64,000 bases of DNA, from assembly GCF_001922585.1 (NCBI RefSeq), contig NZ_MRBS01000009.1, positions 62,001-126,000 on the forward strand. The letters run 5' to 3'. The position numbers were made by a program, and so were the translations under genes. The DNA is from Pantoea sp. 1.19. GTDB lineage: Bacteria; Pseudomonadota; Gammaproteobacteria; Enterobacterales; Enterobacteriaceae. Below, piece by piece: positions 1 to 11,930 of the stretch. Numbering within the stretch: position 1 is the stretch's first letter; the number at the start of each line of letters is the position of its first letter. Below the pieces are notes generated by a model that was not told where the DNA came from, searched no databases, and saw only the letters and a list, made by a program, of their open reading frames with translations.

Positions 1-288
1 ATAGGCATTAAACTCGTCCCACGCCGGATTGCCGATATAGTGCCAGCCAAACCAGATAAGATCGCTGGCGCCCAGCAGCAGCAGGGGCGCAAGCACCCAC
101 CAGTAGTGGCGCTGCAGACGCTGAAAGTCATAGCCGATCCCCAGCACCGACAGGTAAAAAGCCCAGTAAAAGGAGACCTTGGCCGCCTTCACGCTGAGGA
201 ACATCGACACAATCGAATAGAGCATCAATCCCAGCACGAGAAAATAGATAGTCCTGCGGTAATCTTTTAAAGCCATCAGTACAGACAT
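1..288 (-). CDS. Membrane protein, 3' part outside the window (possible O-antigen ligase)
   Basis: This reading frame runs leftward off the window edge, so only the first 96 residues are visible. They start MSVLMALKDYRRT and contain at least three hydrophobic spans: IYFLVLGLMLYSIVSMF, VSFYWAFYLSVLGIGY and HYWWVLAPLLLLGASDLIW. That is typical of a polytopic inner-membrane protein. Two start codons are possible (288 and 276). It lies next to lipopolysaccharide core genes, where enterobacteria usually keep waaL, the O-antigen ligase that joins O-antigen to lipid A-core at the periplasmic face. The ligase assignment rests on position and topology only; no diagnostic motif is visible in this fragment. 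Confidence 0.5.
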   Translation of the reverse strand, partial: MSVLMALKDYRRTIYFLVLGLMLYSIVSMFLSVKAAKVSFYWAFYLSVLGIGYDFQRLQRHYWWVLAPLLLLGASDLIWFGWHYIGNPAWDEFNAY

Positions 289-313
289 AGCGTTTCCAGT
301 CGTGGGGAGAGAA

Positions 314-1420
314 TTAACGGCCCAAATTGCCGGCGTCGCACACGGCGGCGATCGCCTCGGGCGTGGCAATCGTGCGCATCGCGCGTTCGGCGCGGGCGCC
401 CTCGTTCAGCGCCGTGCGCACCCCGTACAGTACGCGGTGACGTTCGACCTGTTGGTAAGGCCCGCTGGAGGAGGGCTCCTCGGTGACGAACAGGCACACC
501 GTCGGCACTTTCAGGGCGATTGCAATGTGCATCGGTCCGGTATCGCCGGTCAGCAGTACGTCAAAGCGGTTAATGGTCTCGACCAGCGCCGGCAGCGTGG
601 TGTTGCCTATCTGATTATCGATACGCGACTGCAGCTCGGGGCGCACCAGCGCCATAAAGGGATCGACCAGGTGCTTCTCTCCCGGGCCGCCAATCAGCAC
701 CACGCGCAGCTGCGCATCGCGCGCCAGCAGGGTATTGGCCACGGTGGCAAAATGGTCGGCCGGCCAGCAGCGCTCCGGCGAGGACGCCCCCATCTGAAAG
801 CCCAAAATACGCGTCGTCTCTCTGGAGGCAACCGGTGCCGGCCACTGCGGCAGCTTCATGGCCACATCGCGAATATCGCAACCCAGCGGGGCAATCAGCT
901 CCAGCTTGCGCTGGATCAGATGGCCGCGAAAGCCGATGGTGTAGTTAGTCAGCCACTTATTCATCGGCGCCACATCATCGTGATAATTATCCCGAAACAC
1001 AAAGCGCGCGCCCGACAGCACCGCGCTAAGGTAATCGTACGGTGGATGGGAATGCAGAATCACCGCCAGGTCCGGCGCACCGCGGTCGCGCAGCGTCCTG
1101 ACCAGCGCACCTACGGTTTTGACTTTACTGTTCCAGTAGACCACCCGGTCCCAGTCGCGACCGCCGTCAAAAAACGCCTTAAACTTTGGATGCGCTACCA
1201 GCGTAATGCGCGCGGCGGGAAAACGCTGGCGCAGCGCATAAATCGCCGGGGAGTTCATCATAAAATCCCCCAGCGCCGTCGTGGAGTAAATCACGATGTT
1301 GTTTAGCGTGTCGGTGACGCCCGGCTGCCGGAACGCCTCGCGCGACGCCAGCAGGTCGCGCTGCCCGCTGCGGGCCCGTAAGAAGAGATCGATTGCGGTA
1401 TATTTCCATGCCTTACGCAT
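314..1420 (-). CDS. Glycosyltransferase family 9 (LPS heptosyltransferase-like)
   Basis: A 368-residue protein with the GT9 (ADP-heptose:LPS heptosyltransferase) layout. The N-terminal Rossmann half begins after about 40 residues with NIVIYSTTALGDFMMNSPAI, whose GD dipeptide is typical of the family. The C-terminal nucleotide-sugar half contains LGFQMGASSPERCWP and the conserved TGDTGPMHIAIALKVPTV motif. It would act on the cytoplasmic face of the inner membrane in core oligosaccharide assembly. Its ATG meets the stop of the upstream deacetylase gene at 1420, so the two are translationally linked, and it precedes the possible ligase gene. It is less like WaaQ than the gene at 2539, so the acceptor sugar cannot be named. 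Confidence 0.85.
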   Translation of the reverse strand: MRKAWKYTAIDLFLRARSGQRDLLASREAFRQPGVTDTLNNIVIYSTTALGDFMMNSPAIYALRQRFPAARITLVAHPKFKAFFDGGRDWDRVVYWNSKVKTVGALVRTLRDRGAPDLAVILHSHPPYDYLSAVLSGARFVFRDNYHDDVAPMNKWLTNYTIGFRGHLIQRKLELIAPLGCDIRDVAMKLPQWPAPVASRETTRILGFQMGASSPERCWPADHFATVANTLLARDAQLRVVLIGGPGEKHLVDPFMALVRPELQSRIDNQIGNTTLPALVETINRFDVLLTGDTGPMHIAIALKVPTVCLFVTEEPSSSGPYQQVERHRVLYGVRTALNEGARAERAMRTIATPEAIAAVCDAGNLGR

Positions 1421-2379
1421 CAGGCTTCCTTCACTCTCTGATAATACTCTGCCAGCGTCATGCCCACCGTGCGTGAGGCCAGCCAGCGGAACACCTGTTC
1501 AAGATCGTCATATAAACGCTCAATGTCGGCGGCGGTCTGAAAGCCGGGGCTGCCGCCGGGCATGAACTCGGACGAGTGCAGCATAAACTCCACATAATCG
1601 GCACCGCCCGCCAGCGACTGTTCTGCCACCCGGATCATCTCGCGCGTGTTACCGCCGGTCGGGCGCAGCCAGCTCACTTTAGGCGAGCGGCGCTTGCCGC
1701 GCAGTGCATCGCTGATGGCGCGCAGGCGATTAACGAACGGCGAATACTTATACTGGATACTCATCGGCACTTCCAGCAGCGGCGACGCGCCGGGGCGGGC
1801 GATGTTTTGCGGATCAATAAACCACGGGCGGTCCGGGAAATGGCGGTAGTCGCTGCCCCCCGCACCGTGCGGAGAGCCGGGATTGCTGCGCCAGTCTACG
1901 CGCGGCGTGACGGAGCAGTCTACCTGATAACCCAGTTCGATCAGGATCGCGGCATAGGCCTCGTTAAAGGCCCAGCGTCCGGCCCGATGGCTGCGCATGG
2001 GAGTCTGGAAGGTCTCTTCCAGCAATCGGGTCATGTAAATCACTTTGTCGCGCAGGACGTCCGGCGGATACTCAATCAGATAGGGTTTATGCCGCCAGTC
2101 ATCGCCGGTCAGATCGTGCTCGGGCGGGCTGTGCCAGGCGTGCAGGTGCATACCCACCTCCCCCTGGCCGCGGGCAATCACATCCCGCGCAAAATCGACG
2201 TACACCGGATCGATGGCCATCTCATAGTTGGTCAGCCACGTCGGTTTAAAGCCGTATTTTTCACACAGCGACTGAAATCGCGGCAAAAAACGGGCGTTTT
2301 CTGTAGCAATCGTCCGGTGGTTTTGCCAGAGATTGTCGCCTTCGGTGTCGATAGTGATGAGAAATGCAGGTTGCGTCAT
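1420..2379 (-). CDS. Polysaccharide deacetylase family protein in the LPS core cluster
   Basis: The ATG at 2379 gives 319 residues starting MTQPAFLITIDTEGDNLW. The TIDTEGD segment corresponds to the metal-binding Asp motif of NodB-type (carbohydrate esterase 4) deacetylases. GEVGMHLHAWHSPPEHD supplies a likely metal-binding His pair, MRSHRAGRWAFN resembles the catalytic Arg motif, and FMLHSSEFMPG the C-terminal His motif. No signal peptide is seen, so it should act in the cytoplasm, perhaps on a core sugar or its lipid-linked precursor. In-frame starts further upstream (2388, 2439) are possible; I chose 2379 because the family fold begins immediately after it. Similar deacetylase genes are known inside some enterobacterial core clusters. 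The substrate is unknown. Confidence 0.75.
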   Translation of the reverse strand: MTQPAFLITIDTEGDNLWQNHRTIATENARFLPRFQSLCEKYGFKPTWLTNYEMAIDPVYVDFARDVIARGQGEVGMHLHAWHSPPEHDLTGDDWRHKPYLIEYPPDVLRDKVIYMTRLLEETFQTPMRSHRAGRWAFNEAYAAILIELGYQVDCSVTPRVDWRSNPGSPHGAGGSDYRHFPDRPWFIDPQNIARPGASPLLEVPMSIQYKYSPFVNRLRAISDALRGKRRSPKVSWLRPTGGNTREMIRVAEQSLAGGADYVEFMLHSSEFMPGGSPGFQTAADIERLYDDLEQVFRWLASRTVGMTLAEYYQRVKEA

Positions 2380-2538
2380 GATCCCCATAACCTCATTAAA
2401 TAGTCGGAGTATGTTACGCAGGGCAACCAGACAGCGCAAAGCAATTTAGCCGCAGGCGGTCGGGAATCCTCTGCAACTGTAGCCACGTGCCAGGCAGTTG
2501 ATTAGAATCACCCACTGGCCCACTGACAGTGATACGGA

Positions 2539-3621
2539 ATGAATAGCTTCACGGACGCCCTTTCACGTAAATCCTCTCTTCGTATTTTGGTGATCAAGTT
2601 TCGCCATCATGGCGATATGCTGCTCACCACGCCGTTGATCAATACCCTGCAGGCGACGTGGCCACAGGCGAAAATCGACGTGCTGTTAAATGAAGAGACG
2701 CGTCCGATGCTGCAGGCGCACCCGCATGTTCATCAGGTGTACGGCCTCGACCGCAACTGGAAAAAACAGGGTAAGCGCTATCGCCAGCGACGCGAATGGC
2801 ACGTCATGACCACCCTGCGCCGGCAGCGCTACGATGTGGTGCTCAACCTGGCCGACCAGTGGAAAAGCGCGCTGATCGCCCGTTTTACCGGTGCGGCAAT
2901 CCGCATCGGTTTCGATTTTGACAAGCGCCGCAACTGGCTGTGGCGGCGCTGCTATACTCATCTGGCCCCGGTCACTGATCATCAGCAGCAGCACACGGTA
3001 GAGCAGAATCTGTCGATACTGGCGCCGCTGGGCGTCATGACCCGCTGCGATCGCGCCACCATGGCCTGCTCCCCAGAGGATCGTCACACGGTAAGCGCCC
3101 TGCTGGCGCAACACCGGGTAAGCCAGGACTACATCGTCATCCAGCCCACCTCACGCTGGTTTTATAAGTGCTGGTCCGATGAAAAAATGGCGGCGACCAT
3201 CGCCGCACTGCGGCGTGAAGATCGTCCGGTCATCCTGACGGCGGGCCCGGACCCGCGAGAGCAGGCCATGGTAGAACACATTCTCGCCCTGCTGCCCGAC
3301 CGACGCTTCGTTCTCTCGCTGGCGGGTCAGCTGACCCTGACGCAGCTGGCGGCATTAATTGGCGGTGCACGGCTGTTTATTGGCGTCGACTCCGTCCCGA
3401 TGCACATGGCAGCGGCGCTGCAAACCCCCTGTATCGCGCTGTTTGGCCCCTCGAAGCTTACCTTCTGGCGCCCCTGGCAGGTTAAGGGGACGGTACTGTG
3501 GGCCGGTGATTACGGCCCGCTGCCCGATCCTGACCACATTGATACCCACACCACCACGCGCTACCTTGAGGCCATTCCGGTCAGCGCCGTGCTGGAGCAG
3601 GCAAACCGATGGCTAACATGA
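2539..3621 (+). CDS. waaQ: Lipopolysaccharide heptosyltransferase III
   Basis: A 360-residue GT9 enzyme predicted to transfer the branch heptose (HepIII) from ADP-heptose onto HepII of the LPS inner core, in the cytoplasm. The N-terminal segment LRILVIKFRHHGDMLLTTPL matches WaaQ proteins, as do ADQWKSALIARFTGA in the first domain and IQPTSRWFYKCWSDEKMA at the start of the second. FIGVDSVPMHMAAALQTP is the donor-binding motif. It is the first gene of a rightward run of seven genes ending with coaD. Its stop overlaps the start of the next glycosyltransferase gene, pointing to translational coupling. The ATG at 2539 has only a weak ribosome-binding site. Confidence 0.92.
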   Translation: MNSFTDALSRKSSLRILVIKFRHHGDMLLTTPLINTLQATWPQAKIDVLLNEETRPMLQAHPHVHQVYGLDRNWKKQGKRYRQRREWHVMTTLRRQRYDVVLNLADQWKSALIARFTGAAIRIGFDFDKRRNWLWRRCYTHLAPVTDHQQQHTVEQNLSILAPLGVMTRCDRATMACSPEDRHTVSALLAQHRVSQDYIVIQPTSRWFYKCWSDEKMAATIAALRREDRPVILTAGPDPREQAMVEHILALLPDRRFVLSLAGQLTLTQLAALIGGARLFIGVDSVPMHMAAALQTPCIALFGPSKLTFWRPWQVKGTVLWAGDYGPLPDPDHIDTHTTTRYLEAIPVSAVLEQANRWLT

Positions 3622-4751
3622 CCGGTATCCGACTGGCGCTGGTGCGCCAAAAGTATCGCCCCGACGGCGGCGCTGAGCGCTTCGTCGCCCGCGCGCTGCA
3701 GGCGCTGCAGGCGCAGCAGCTCGATCTGAACGTGATTACGCGCGAATGGCAGGGGGAGCGCAATCCCGACTGGCATCTGCATCTGTGTAATCCGCCCAAG
3801 TGGGGACGCATCAGCCGCGAACGCGGCTTCGCCGCCGCGGCGCGCGCGCTGTGGCAGCGCGAACGGTTTGACCTGGTGCAGAGCCATGAACGCATTGCCG
3901 GCTGCGATATCTATCGCGCCGGGGATGGCGTCCATCGCCGCTGGCTGCAGCAGCGGGCGCGCATTTTACCGGCCTGGCGCGGCAGCATGCTGATGGCCAG
4001 CCGCTACCATCGCTACGTGATGGCCGCTGAACGTGCTATGTATGAGGATCCGGCGCTGCGGGCAGTTATCTGCAACGCGGAGATGATAAAACAGGAAATT
4101 ATTGCCGATTTTGGCCTGCCGGAAGAGAACATCCACGTCATTTATAACGCCATCGACAGCGACCGGTTTATGCCCGGCGATGCCGCTGAGCGCGCGGCGC
4201 AGCGCGCGCGGGTCGGGATCCCGGCCGCTGCGCATACGCTGATCTTTGTGGGGTCCGGCTTTGAACGCAAAGGGCTGGCGGCGGCGCTGCAGGCCCTGTC
4301 GCGCACTGACAGCTATCTGCTGGTGATTGGTCAGGATAAAGCCCGTTCGCGCTACGAAGCGTTGGCCAACAGCCTCGGCTGCGGCGCGCGCGTACGCTTT
4401 CTCGGCGTGCAAAAAGAGACCCTGCCATGGTATCAGGCGGCGGATGGCCTGCTGTTGCCTACACTGTATGATCCCTTTCCCAATGTGATTCTGGAAGCGC
4501 TGGCCTGCGGACTACCGGTCATCACCAGTACCACCTGCGGCGGAGCGGAATTTATTCGCCGCGGCCACAACGGTTACGTCTGCGACGCGCTGGACATTCC
4601 GGCGCTCACCGCAGCCATCGCCGCGCTGGCCGCCAGCCCGCAGGCGCAGCGGCTAAGCGACAACGCGCGGGACACCATTTTGCCGCACTCCCCCGCCCGG
4701 CTCTCAGCGCAGCTGGTCGGGCTGTATCAGGGACTTCTCGGCCATGTCTGA
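3609..4751 (+). CDS. wabG: GT4 glycosyltransferase of the outer core (WabG/WaaG type)
   Basis: Up to 380 residues of a retaining GT-B glycosyltransferase (family 4). IRLALVRQKYRPDGGAERFV near the start and FDLVQSHERIAGCDIYRAGD around residue 80-100 are hallmarks of the WaaG/WabG group. The C-terminal half carries VGSGFERKGL and the donor-binding E-x7-E region (PNVILEALACGLPVITS). In Klebsiella and Serratia WabG adds galacturonic acid to HepII; in E. coli WaaG adds glucose. The neighbouring wabH- and waaE-like genes favour the WabG role, which is inference. Two starts are possible: 3609, with AGG 8 bases upstream, and 3618, which forms an ATGA overlap with waaQ and fits the family N-terminus better. 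Confidence 0.85.
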   Translation: MANMTGIRLALVRQKYRPDGGAERFVARALQALQAQQLDLNVITREWQGERNPDWHLHLCNPPKWGRISRERGFAAAARALWQRERFDLVQSHERIAGCDIYRAGDGVHRRWLQQRARILPAWRGSMLMASRYHRYVMAAERAMYEDPALRAVICNAEMIKQEIIADFGLPEENIHVIYNAIDSDRFMPGDAAERAAQRARVGIPAAAHTLIFVGSGFERKGLAAALQALSRTDSYLLVIGQDKARSRYEALANSLGCGARVRFLGVQKETLPWYQAADGLLLPTLYDPFPNVILEALACGLPVITSTTCGGAEFIRRGHNGYVCDALDIPALTAAIAALAASPQAQRLSDNARDTILPHSPARLSAQLVGLYQGLLGHV

Positions 4752-5844
4752 TCATATTCTGTTCATTATCGACGGCCTGCCCGGCGGCGGGGCGGAAAAC
4801 GTCACCCTGACGCTGGCGGCCGGTATCGCCGCGCGGGGCCATCGCGTCACCCTGCTGTCGCTGGGAACGCGGCTGGATTATGCCATCCCACCGGGCGTGG
4901 ATTATCAGGTCTGTGCTGACCGGCCACGCGGCCCGCTGCGCAAGCTGCGCGAGCTGCCGCGCCGCGCCCGCGCGCTGGACGCCCACCTCGCCACGCTGTT
5001 CGCCGATAAGGGCTTCCCGACGCTGGTGATCTCCAGCCTGCATAAAACCGATCGCATCGTGGTTCGCTCCCGCCGCCTGGCCGGACTGAACGTTTGGCAC
5101 TGTATTCACGGTATGCTCTCCCGCTCGTATCTCGGCAATAAAACCGGGCTGGCGCGCTGGCTGAAAAAACGCAAAATGCAACAGGTCTATCACCAGCGGC
5201 AGGTGATTACCGTCTCCGACGCGGTGGGGGAGGATTTGCGCCGGGAGATGGGCTGCCGTCCGGCCCGGCTGCAAACTTTGTATAACCCGTTTGATGCCCA
5301 CGCTATTCGCCAGCGGGCCAGTGCCCCCCATCCGTGGCAGGGAGAGGACTACTGGGTACACGTGGGCCGTTTTCACCCGGTAAAGCGCCACGACCGGCTG
5401 ATCGCCGCCTTTGCCCACAGCGGCCTGCGCTGCAAGCTGCTGATTCTGGGCCAGGGCGACGCGGCGATCCGCGATGCGATGGTGACGCAAATAGCGGCGC
5501 TTGGCCTGACCGATCGGGTGGTGCTGGCCGGCTTTCAGGCCAATCCGCTGCCGATTATCCGCGACGCGCGCGGGCTGGTGCTCAGCTCCGATTCCGAGGG
5601 GCTGCCCGGCGTCGCCATTGAGGCCCTGATTTGCCAAACCCCGGTGGTCAGCACCCGCTGTCCGGGCGGCGTAGCCGAGATCCTGAGCGGTCACCTCGCC
5701 GCATGGCTTACCGAGCTGAACGCCGAAGACTTAGGGAAGACAATGGCCGAAGCAGACGCCCATCCGCCGCAGATTAACGACGACGCCTGGGCGGCGTTCG
5801 AACAACAGCATATCATCGACGGCTGGCTGGCACTGGCCCGCTAA
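4744..5844 (+). CDS. wabH: GT4 glycosyltransferase of the outer core (WabH-like)
   Basis: A 366-residue GT-B fold enzyme. The N-terminal loop HILFIIDGLPGGGAENVTLT is the glycine-rich acceptor-side motif. YWVHVGRFHPVKRHDRLI and LVLSSDSEGLPGVAIEALIC form the nucleotide-sugar binding half. It overlaps the end of wabG by 8 bases and is followed 22 bases later by galE, so the genes are probably cotranscribed. In Klebsiella-type cores WabH adds the residue (GlcNAc) next after the WabG galacturonic acid. The name is assigned from family resemblance plus neighbours, so donor sugar specificity remains inferred. Confidence 0.75.
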   Translation: MSDHILFIIDGLPGGGAENVTLTLAAGIAARGHRVTLLSLGTRLDYAIPPGVDYQVCADRPRGPLRKLRELPRRARALDAHLATLFADKGFPTLVISSLHKTDRIVVRSRRLAGLNVWHCIHGMLSRSYLGNKTGLARWLKKRKMQQVYHQRQVITVSDAVGEDLRREMGCRPARLQTLYNPFDAHAIRQRASAPHPWQGEDYWVHVGRFHPVKRHDRLIAAFAHSGLRCKLLILGQGDAAIRDAMVTQIAALGLTDRVVLAGFQANPLPIIRDARGLVLSSDSEGLPGVAIEALICQTPVVSTRCPGGVAEILSGHLAAWLTELNAEDLGKTMAEADAHPPQINDDAWAAFEQQHIIDGWLALAR

Positions 5845-5866
5845 ACTCAAAAAAGGAAGGCGTACT

Positions 5867-6886
5867 ATGGCGATTTTGGTCACCGGCGGCGGCGGGTATA
5901 TCGGTTCACATACCGTGCTTCGCTTGTTGGAACAGCAGGAAGAGGTGGTGGTACTCGACAATTTCGTCAATGCCTCACCGCAGGCGCTGACGCGCGTCGC
6001 CGGGCTGGCGGGCCGTGCCCCGCACGTGATTGAGGGCGACGTATGCGACGCCGCGCTGCTGACACGTCTGTTTGCGACGCACCGCATTGATGCCGTGATT
6101 CACTTCGCCGGACTGAAAGCGGTCGGCGAGTCGGTTCGCGAGCCGCTGGCCTACTATCAGGTAAACCTCAGCGGTACCCTGACGCTGCTGGCGGCGATGC
6201 GCGCTGCCGGCGTTCATCATCTGATCTTCAGCTCCTCAGCGACGGTATACGGTCAACCCGAGCAGGTACCGCTTACCGAAGCGAGCCGCACCGGCGGCAC
6301 CACCAATCCCTACGGTACTTCGAAATGGATGGTCGAGCAGGTACTGCGCGATCTTGCGCTGGCCGCACCGGAGATGGCCCTGGTCGCGCTGCGCTACTTT
6401 AATCCGGTCGGCGCCCACCCCTCGGGACGTATCGGAGAGGATCCGCGCGGAACGCCAAACAACCTGCTGCCCTATATTGCCCAGGTCGCGGTCGGCAAGC
6501 TGCCATCAGTGACGGTGTTTGGCAACGATTATCCGACGCCCGACGGCACCGGCGTGCGCGATTATATTCACGTGATGGACCTGGCGGACGGTCATCTGCA
6601 GGCCCTGCGTCACAGCCGCGATCGCACCGGTTTCTCGGTCTGGAATCTCGGTACCGGCCGGGGGCATTCGGTGCTGGAGATGATCGACGCCTTTCGCCGC
6701 CTTTCCGGTCGGGACATTCCTTACACCCTCGCCCCTCGCCGCCCCGGCGACATTGCCGAATGCTGGTCCGATCCGTCACGCGCCGCGGTGGACCTGAAGT
6801 GGAGCGCCACCCGTGACCTTGATGACATGATCCGCGATACCTGGCGCTGGCAATCGCAAAACCCGCAAGGTTACTCAAGCGAGTAA
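5867..6886 (+). CDS. galE: UDP-glucose 4-epimerase
   Basis: A 339-residue extended short-chain dehydrogenase. The NAD-binding motif VTGGGGYIGSHTVLRLLEQ sits at residues 4-22. The catalytic Ser is in FSSSATVYG, and Tyr/Lys are in TNPYGTSKWMVEQ. The GalE signatures ALRYFNPVGAHPSG and DYIHVMDLADGH are both present. It interconverts UDP-glucose and UDP-galactose (and possibly the GlcNAc/GalNAc pair) in the cytoplasm. Here it lies inside the core LPS run rather than in a gal operon, after a strong AAGGAAGG ribosome-binding site, so it probably supplies UDP-galactose or a related donor to the surrounding glycosyltransferases. A stem-loop follows at 6904. Confidence 0.93.
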   Translation: MAILVTGGGGYIGSHTVLRLLEQQEEVVVLDNFVNASPQALTRVAGLAGRAPHVIEGDVCDAALLTRLFATHRIDAVIHFAGLKAVGESVREPLAYYQVNLSGTLTLLAAMRAAGVHHLIFSSSATVYGQPEQVPLTEASRTGGTTNPYGTSKWMVEQVLRDLALAAPEMALVALRYFNPVGAHPSGRIGEDPRGTPNNLLPYIAQVAVGKLPSVTVFGNDYPTPDGTGVRDYIHVMDLADGHLQALRHSRDRTGFSVWNLGTGRGHSVLEMIDAFRRLSGRDIPYTLAPRRPGDIAECWSDPSRAAVDLKWSATRDLDDMIRDTWRWQSQNPQGYSSE

Positions 6887-6903
6887 TTAGCCGGCGTTCT
6901 CCC

Positions 6904-6929
6904 TTCCGGGCGGCCAGCGCCGCCCGGAA
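6904..6929. terminator. Stem-loop between galE and waaA
   Basis: A perfect 10-base inverted repeat (TTCCGGGCGG / CCGCCCGGAA) with a 6-base loop lies just after the galE stop. No T-run follows on the plus strand, so it may be a weak or Rho-assisted terminator, or an mRNA-stabilising hairpin, rather than a strong intrinsic terminator. Confidence 0.5.
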
Positions 6930-6994
6930 AAGTGATAGCTTTAGCCGGGTGAAATACTTAGAATCGCCACTTTCTGGTTAGAAAAACGGATAAC

Positions 6995-8271
6995 ATGTTG
7001 CAATCGCTGTATACCGCCCTGCTCTATCTGATTCAGCCACTGATCTGGCTCCGGCTCTGGCTGCGCGGCCGTAAAGCCCCAGCCTATCGTCGGCGCTGGG
7101 CGGAGCGCTACGGCTTTTGCGCCGGTAAAGTGGCCCCGGACGGTATTCTGCTGCATTCGGTCTCGGTTGGCGAAACGCTGGCCGCGGTGCCGCTGGTACG
7201 CGCGCTGCGCCACCGCTATCCCACGCTGCCGATCACCGTCACCACCATGACGCCCACCGGCTCTGAGCGCGCACAGTCGGCATTTGGCAAAGATGTGCAC
7301 CATGTTTATCTGCCCTACGATTTGCCCGGCTCGCTGCGGCGCTTTCTGGATACGGTCAATCCACGGCTGGTGATCATCATGGAAACCGAGCTGTGGCCGA
7401 ATCTGATCGCCACCCTGCATGAACGCAAAATTCCGCTGGTGATTGCCAACGCGCGCCTGTCGGCGCGCTCGGCAAAAGGCTATGCCAAACTGGGCGGGGT
7501 TATGCGCCGCCTGCTGCAGCGCATCACGCTGATTGCGGCGCAGCATCAGGACGATGGCGACCGATTTGTACAGCTTGGCCTGAAGCGCTCGCAGCTGGCG
7601 ATCACCGGCAGCCTGAAATTTGATATTTCAGTGACGCCAGAACTGGCGGCGCGCGCCATTACCCTACGGCGCCAGTGGGCACCGCGGCGTCCGGTCTGGA
7701 TCGCCACCAGCACTCATGAAGGTGAGGAAGCTATCATTTTACAGGCCCATCGCCAGCTGCTGGCCAGTTTCCCGACCCTGCTGCTGATTCTGGTGCCCCG
7801 CCATCCGGAGCGTTTTACTACCGCGCGCGAACTGACGCAAAAAATGGACTTCAGCTACACCCTGCGCAGCAGCGGCGAAATTCCCTCCAGCAGCACGCAG
7901 GTGGTGATTGGCGACAGCATGGGCGAGCTGATGCTGCTGTACGGTATTGCCGATCTGGCCTTCGTCGGCGGCAGCCTGGTGGAGCGCGGCGGGCACAATC
8001 CGCTCGAGCCGGCCGCCCACGCGATACCGGTGCTGATGGGGCCGCATACCTGGAACTTTAAAGATATCTGCGGCAAGCTGCAGCAGGCGGACGGCCTGAT
8101 TACCGTGACCGATGCCAACGCGATCGAAAAAGAGGTGAAAACGCTGCTCACCGACGAGGATTACCGGTTGTGGTATGGCCGCCACGCGGTCGAGGTGCTG
8201 CACCAGAACCAGGGCGCGCTACAGCGCGTGCTGCAGCTACTGGAACCTTACTTACCCCAGCGGAATCACTG

Positions 8272-8272
<1 letters not shown>
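6995..8272 (+). CDS. waaA: 3-deoxy-D-manno-octulosonic acid (Kdo) transferase
   Basis: A 425-residue inner-membrane-associated enzyme that adds two Kdo residues from CMP-Kdo to lipid IVA, an essential step before core assembly. The N-terminal hydrophobic anchor [20 protein letters not shown] is followed by the family motifs [46 protein letters not shown] and [10 protein letters not shown]. The C-terminal domain has [10 protein letters not shown] and [20 protein letters not shown]. Its length equals that of E. coli WaaA (425). Its stop overlaps the waaE start (TGATG at 8270-8274), so the two are coupled. Confidence 0.97.
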
Positions 8273-10336
<2,064 letters not shown>

Positions 10337-10365
10337 GGCTGCTCCTCCTGGCCGGGCCTGAAATA

Positions 10366-10393
10366 AAAAAACCCCGCCGGGGCGAGGTTTTTT
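10366..10393. terminator. Bidirectional terminator-like hairpin between rpmG and mutM
   Basis: An A-tract, a GC-rich stem with a tetraloop and one mismatch, and a T-tract (AAAAAACCCCGC / GCGAGGTTTTTT) form a hairpin with U-runs on both strands. On the minus strand it lies between rpmG and mutM, so it should attenuate read-through from the ribosomal protein genes into mutM. Confidence 0.8.
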
Positions 10394-10407
10394 CAAGAAC
10401 GCTAAAC

Positions 10408-10578
<171 letters not shown>

Positions 10579-10585
10579 TTATTCC

Positions 10586-10843
<258 letters not shown>

Positions 10844-11093
10844 TCAGCTCGAGCTTTAAAACTAAGGTATTGGCCGCCTCGTCAGGCTCATAGCCCACCA
10901 AAGCGAGTTCTATGTGAACCCGCTGAGCAGGCCCATATGCCAAACCCGAGATTCTCAAAGGTGGCGTAGTATACGCCGCTAAGCGCATGTGCTCAAGTCC
11001 CGAACAGATAAAGATCCCGATGGATCGCGCAAAATTCTCGCACTCTGCCCGATAACCGGGGGGAAAACGCACCGGACGCCTAAAAAACCCGCG

Positions 11094-11750
11094 CTATAGC
11101 CAGCCGCGTTCGCAAAACGAGACGTAGCATCCTCGCCCGACAATCACGTGGTCTAACACCCGCACGCCGATCAGCGCGCAGGCCTCCACGGTGCGCTGGG
11201 TGATGTCGCGATCGGCCCTGCTGGGCTCCGCCACGCCGCTGGGGTGATTGTGCGCCAGGATCAGCGCCGCGGCGTTGTGGCGCAGGCAGGCGCGGACGAT
11301 TTCACGCGGATGGACCTCTACGCTGCGCAGGCTGCCGCGAAACAGCGGTTCACAGGCAATCATCCGGTGCTGATTATCCAGATAGACCACCACAAACACT
11401 TCACGCGGCTCGCCGTGGAGCAGCTGCTGCAGGTAGCGATAGGTGGACTGCGGAGACTGCAGCGCGCCGTGCCGGCTCAGGCGCGTCTCCAGGATTCGCC
11501 GGCTCAGCTCGGTAACGGCCTGCAGCTGCGCCCGTTTGGCTGGCCCAATGCCGCTCAGACGCAGGCCCTGCAGCTCCTCCTCCTGCATCAGCTGATGCAG
11601 CGAACCGTAGCGATCCAGCAGCGCCGCAGCCAGCTGCAGCACCGGCCGCCGTCGGGTGCCGGTGCGCAAAAAGATCGCCAGCAGTTCCGCGTCGGTGAGC
11701 GCCGCAGCGCCAAACAGCGCCAGTTTTTCTCGCGGCAGTGGCCCGTTCAT
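11094..11750 (-). CDS. radC: RadC/YicR family JAB-domain protein
   Basis: 218 residues (E. coli RadC about 222). A helix-hairpin-helix-like segment (LRLSGIGPAKRAQLQA) is followed by a JAB/MPN metalloprotease-like domain. Its metal motif LILAHNHPSGVAEPSRADRD holds the H-x-H-(x)-D ligands, and VLDHVIVGRGCYVSFCERGW forms the C-terminus. RadC was once linked to repair, but its biochemical role is not settled. It is transcribed away from coaBC, which starts 180 bases off on the other strand. The N-terminus is slightly shorter than in E. coli. Confidence 0.93.
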   Translation of the reverse strand: MNGPLPREKLALFGAAALTDAELLAIFLRTGTRRRPVLQLAAALLDRYGSLHQLMQEEELQGLRLSGIGPAKRAQLQAVTELSRRILETRLSRHGALQSPQSTYRYLQQLLHGEPREVFVVVYLDNQHRMIACEPLFRGSLRSVEVHPREIVRACLRHNAAALILAHNHPSGVAEPSRADRDITQRTVEACALIGVRVLDHVIVGRGCYVSFCERGWL

Positions 11751-11930
11751 CCCCCCTCCCTGTCGTCAACGTCCGGCGGTCATCATAGCGCCTCGCAGCG
11801 TGACGGTTTGCGAGGCTGAACGTAAAAACGCCGCGCGGCCACCGACCGTGCCACCCGCGCTTTGTGGTAATATTGACGTTTCTGAATGCGCGGCCGGGCT
11901 GCGCTGGCCACCGAGTAAGGCGGAAGACCG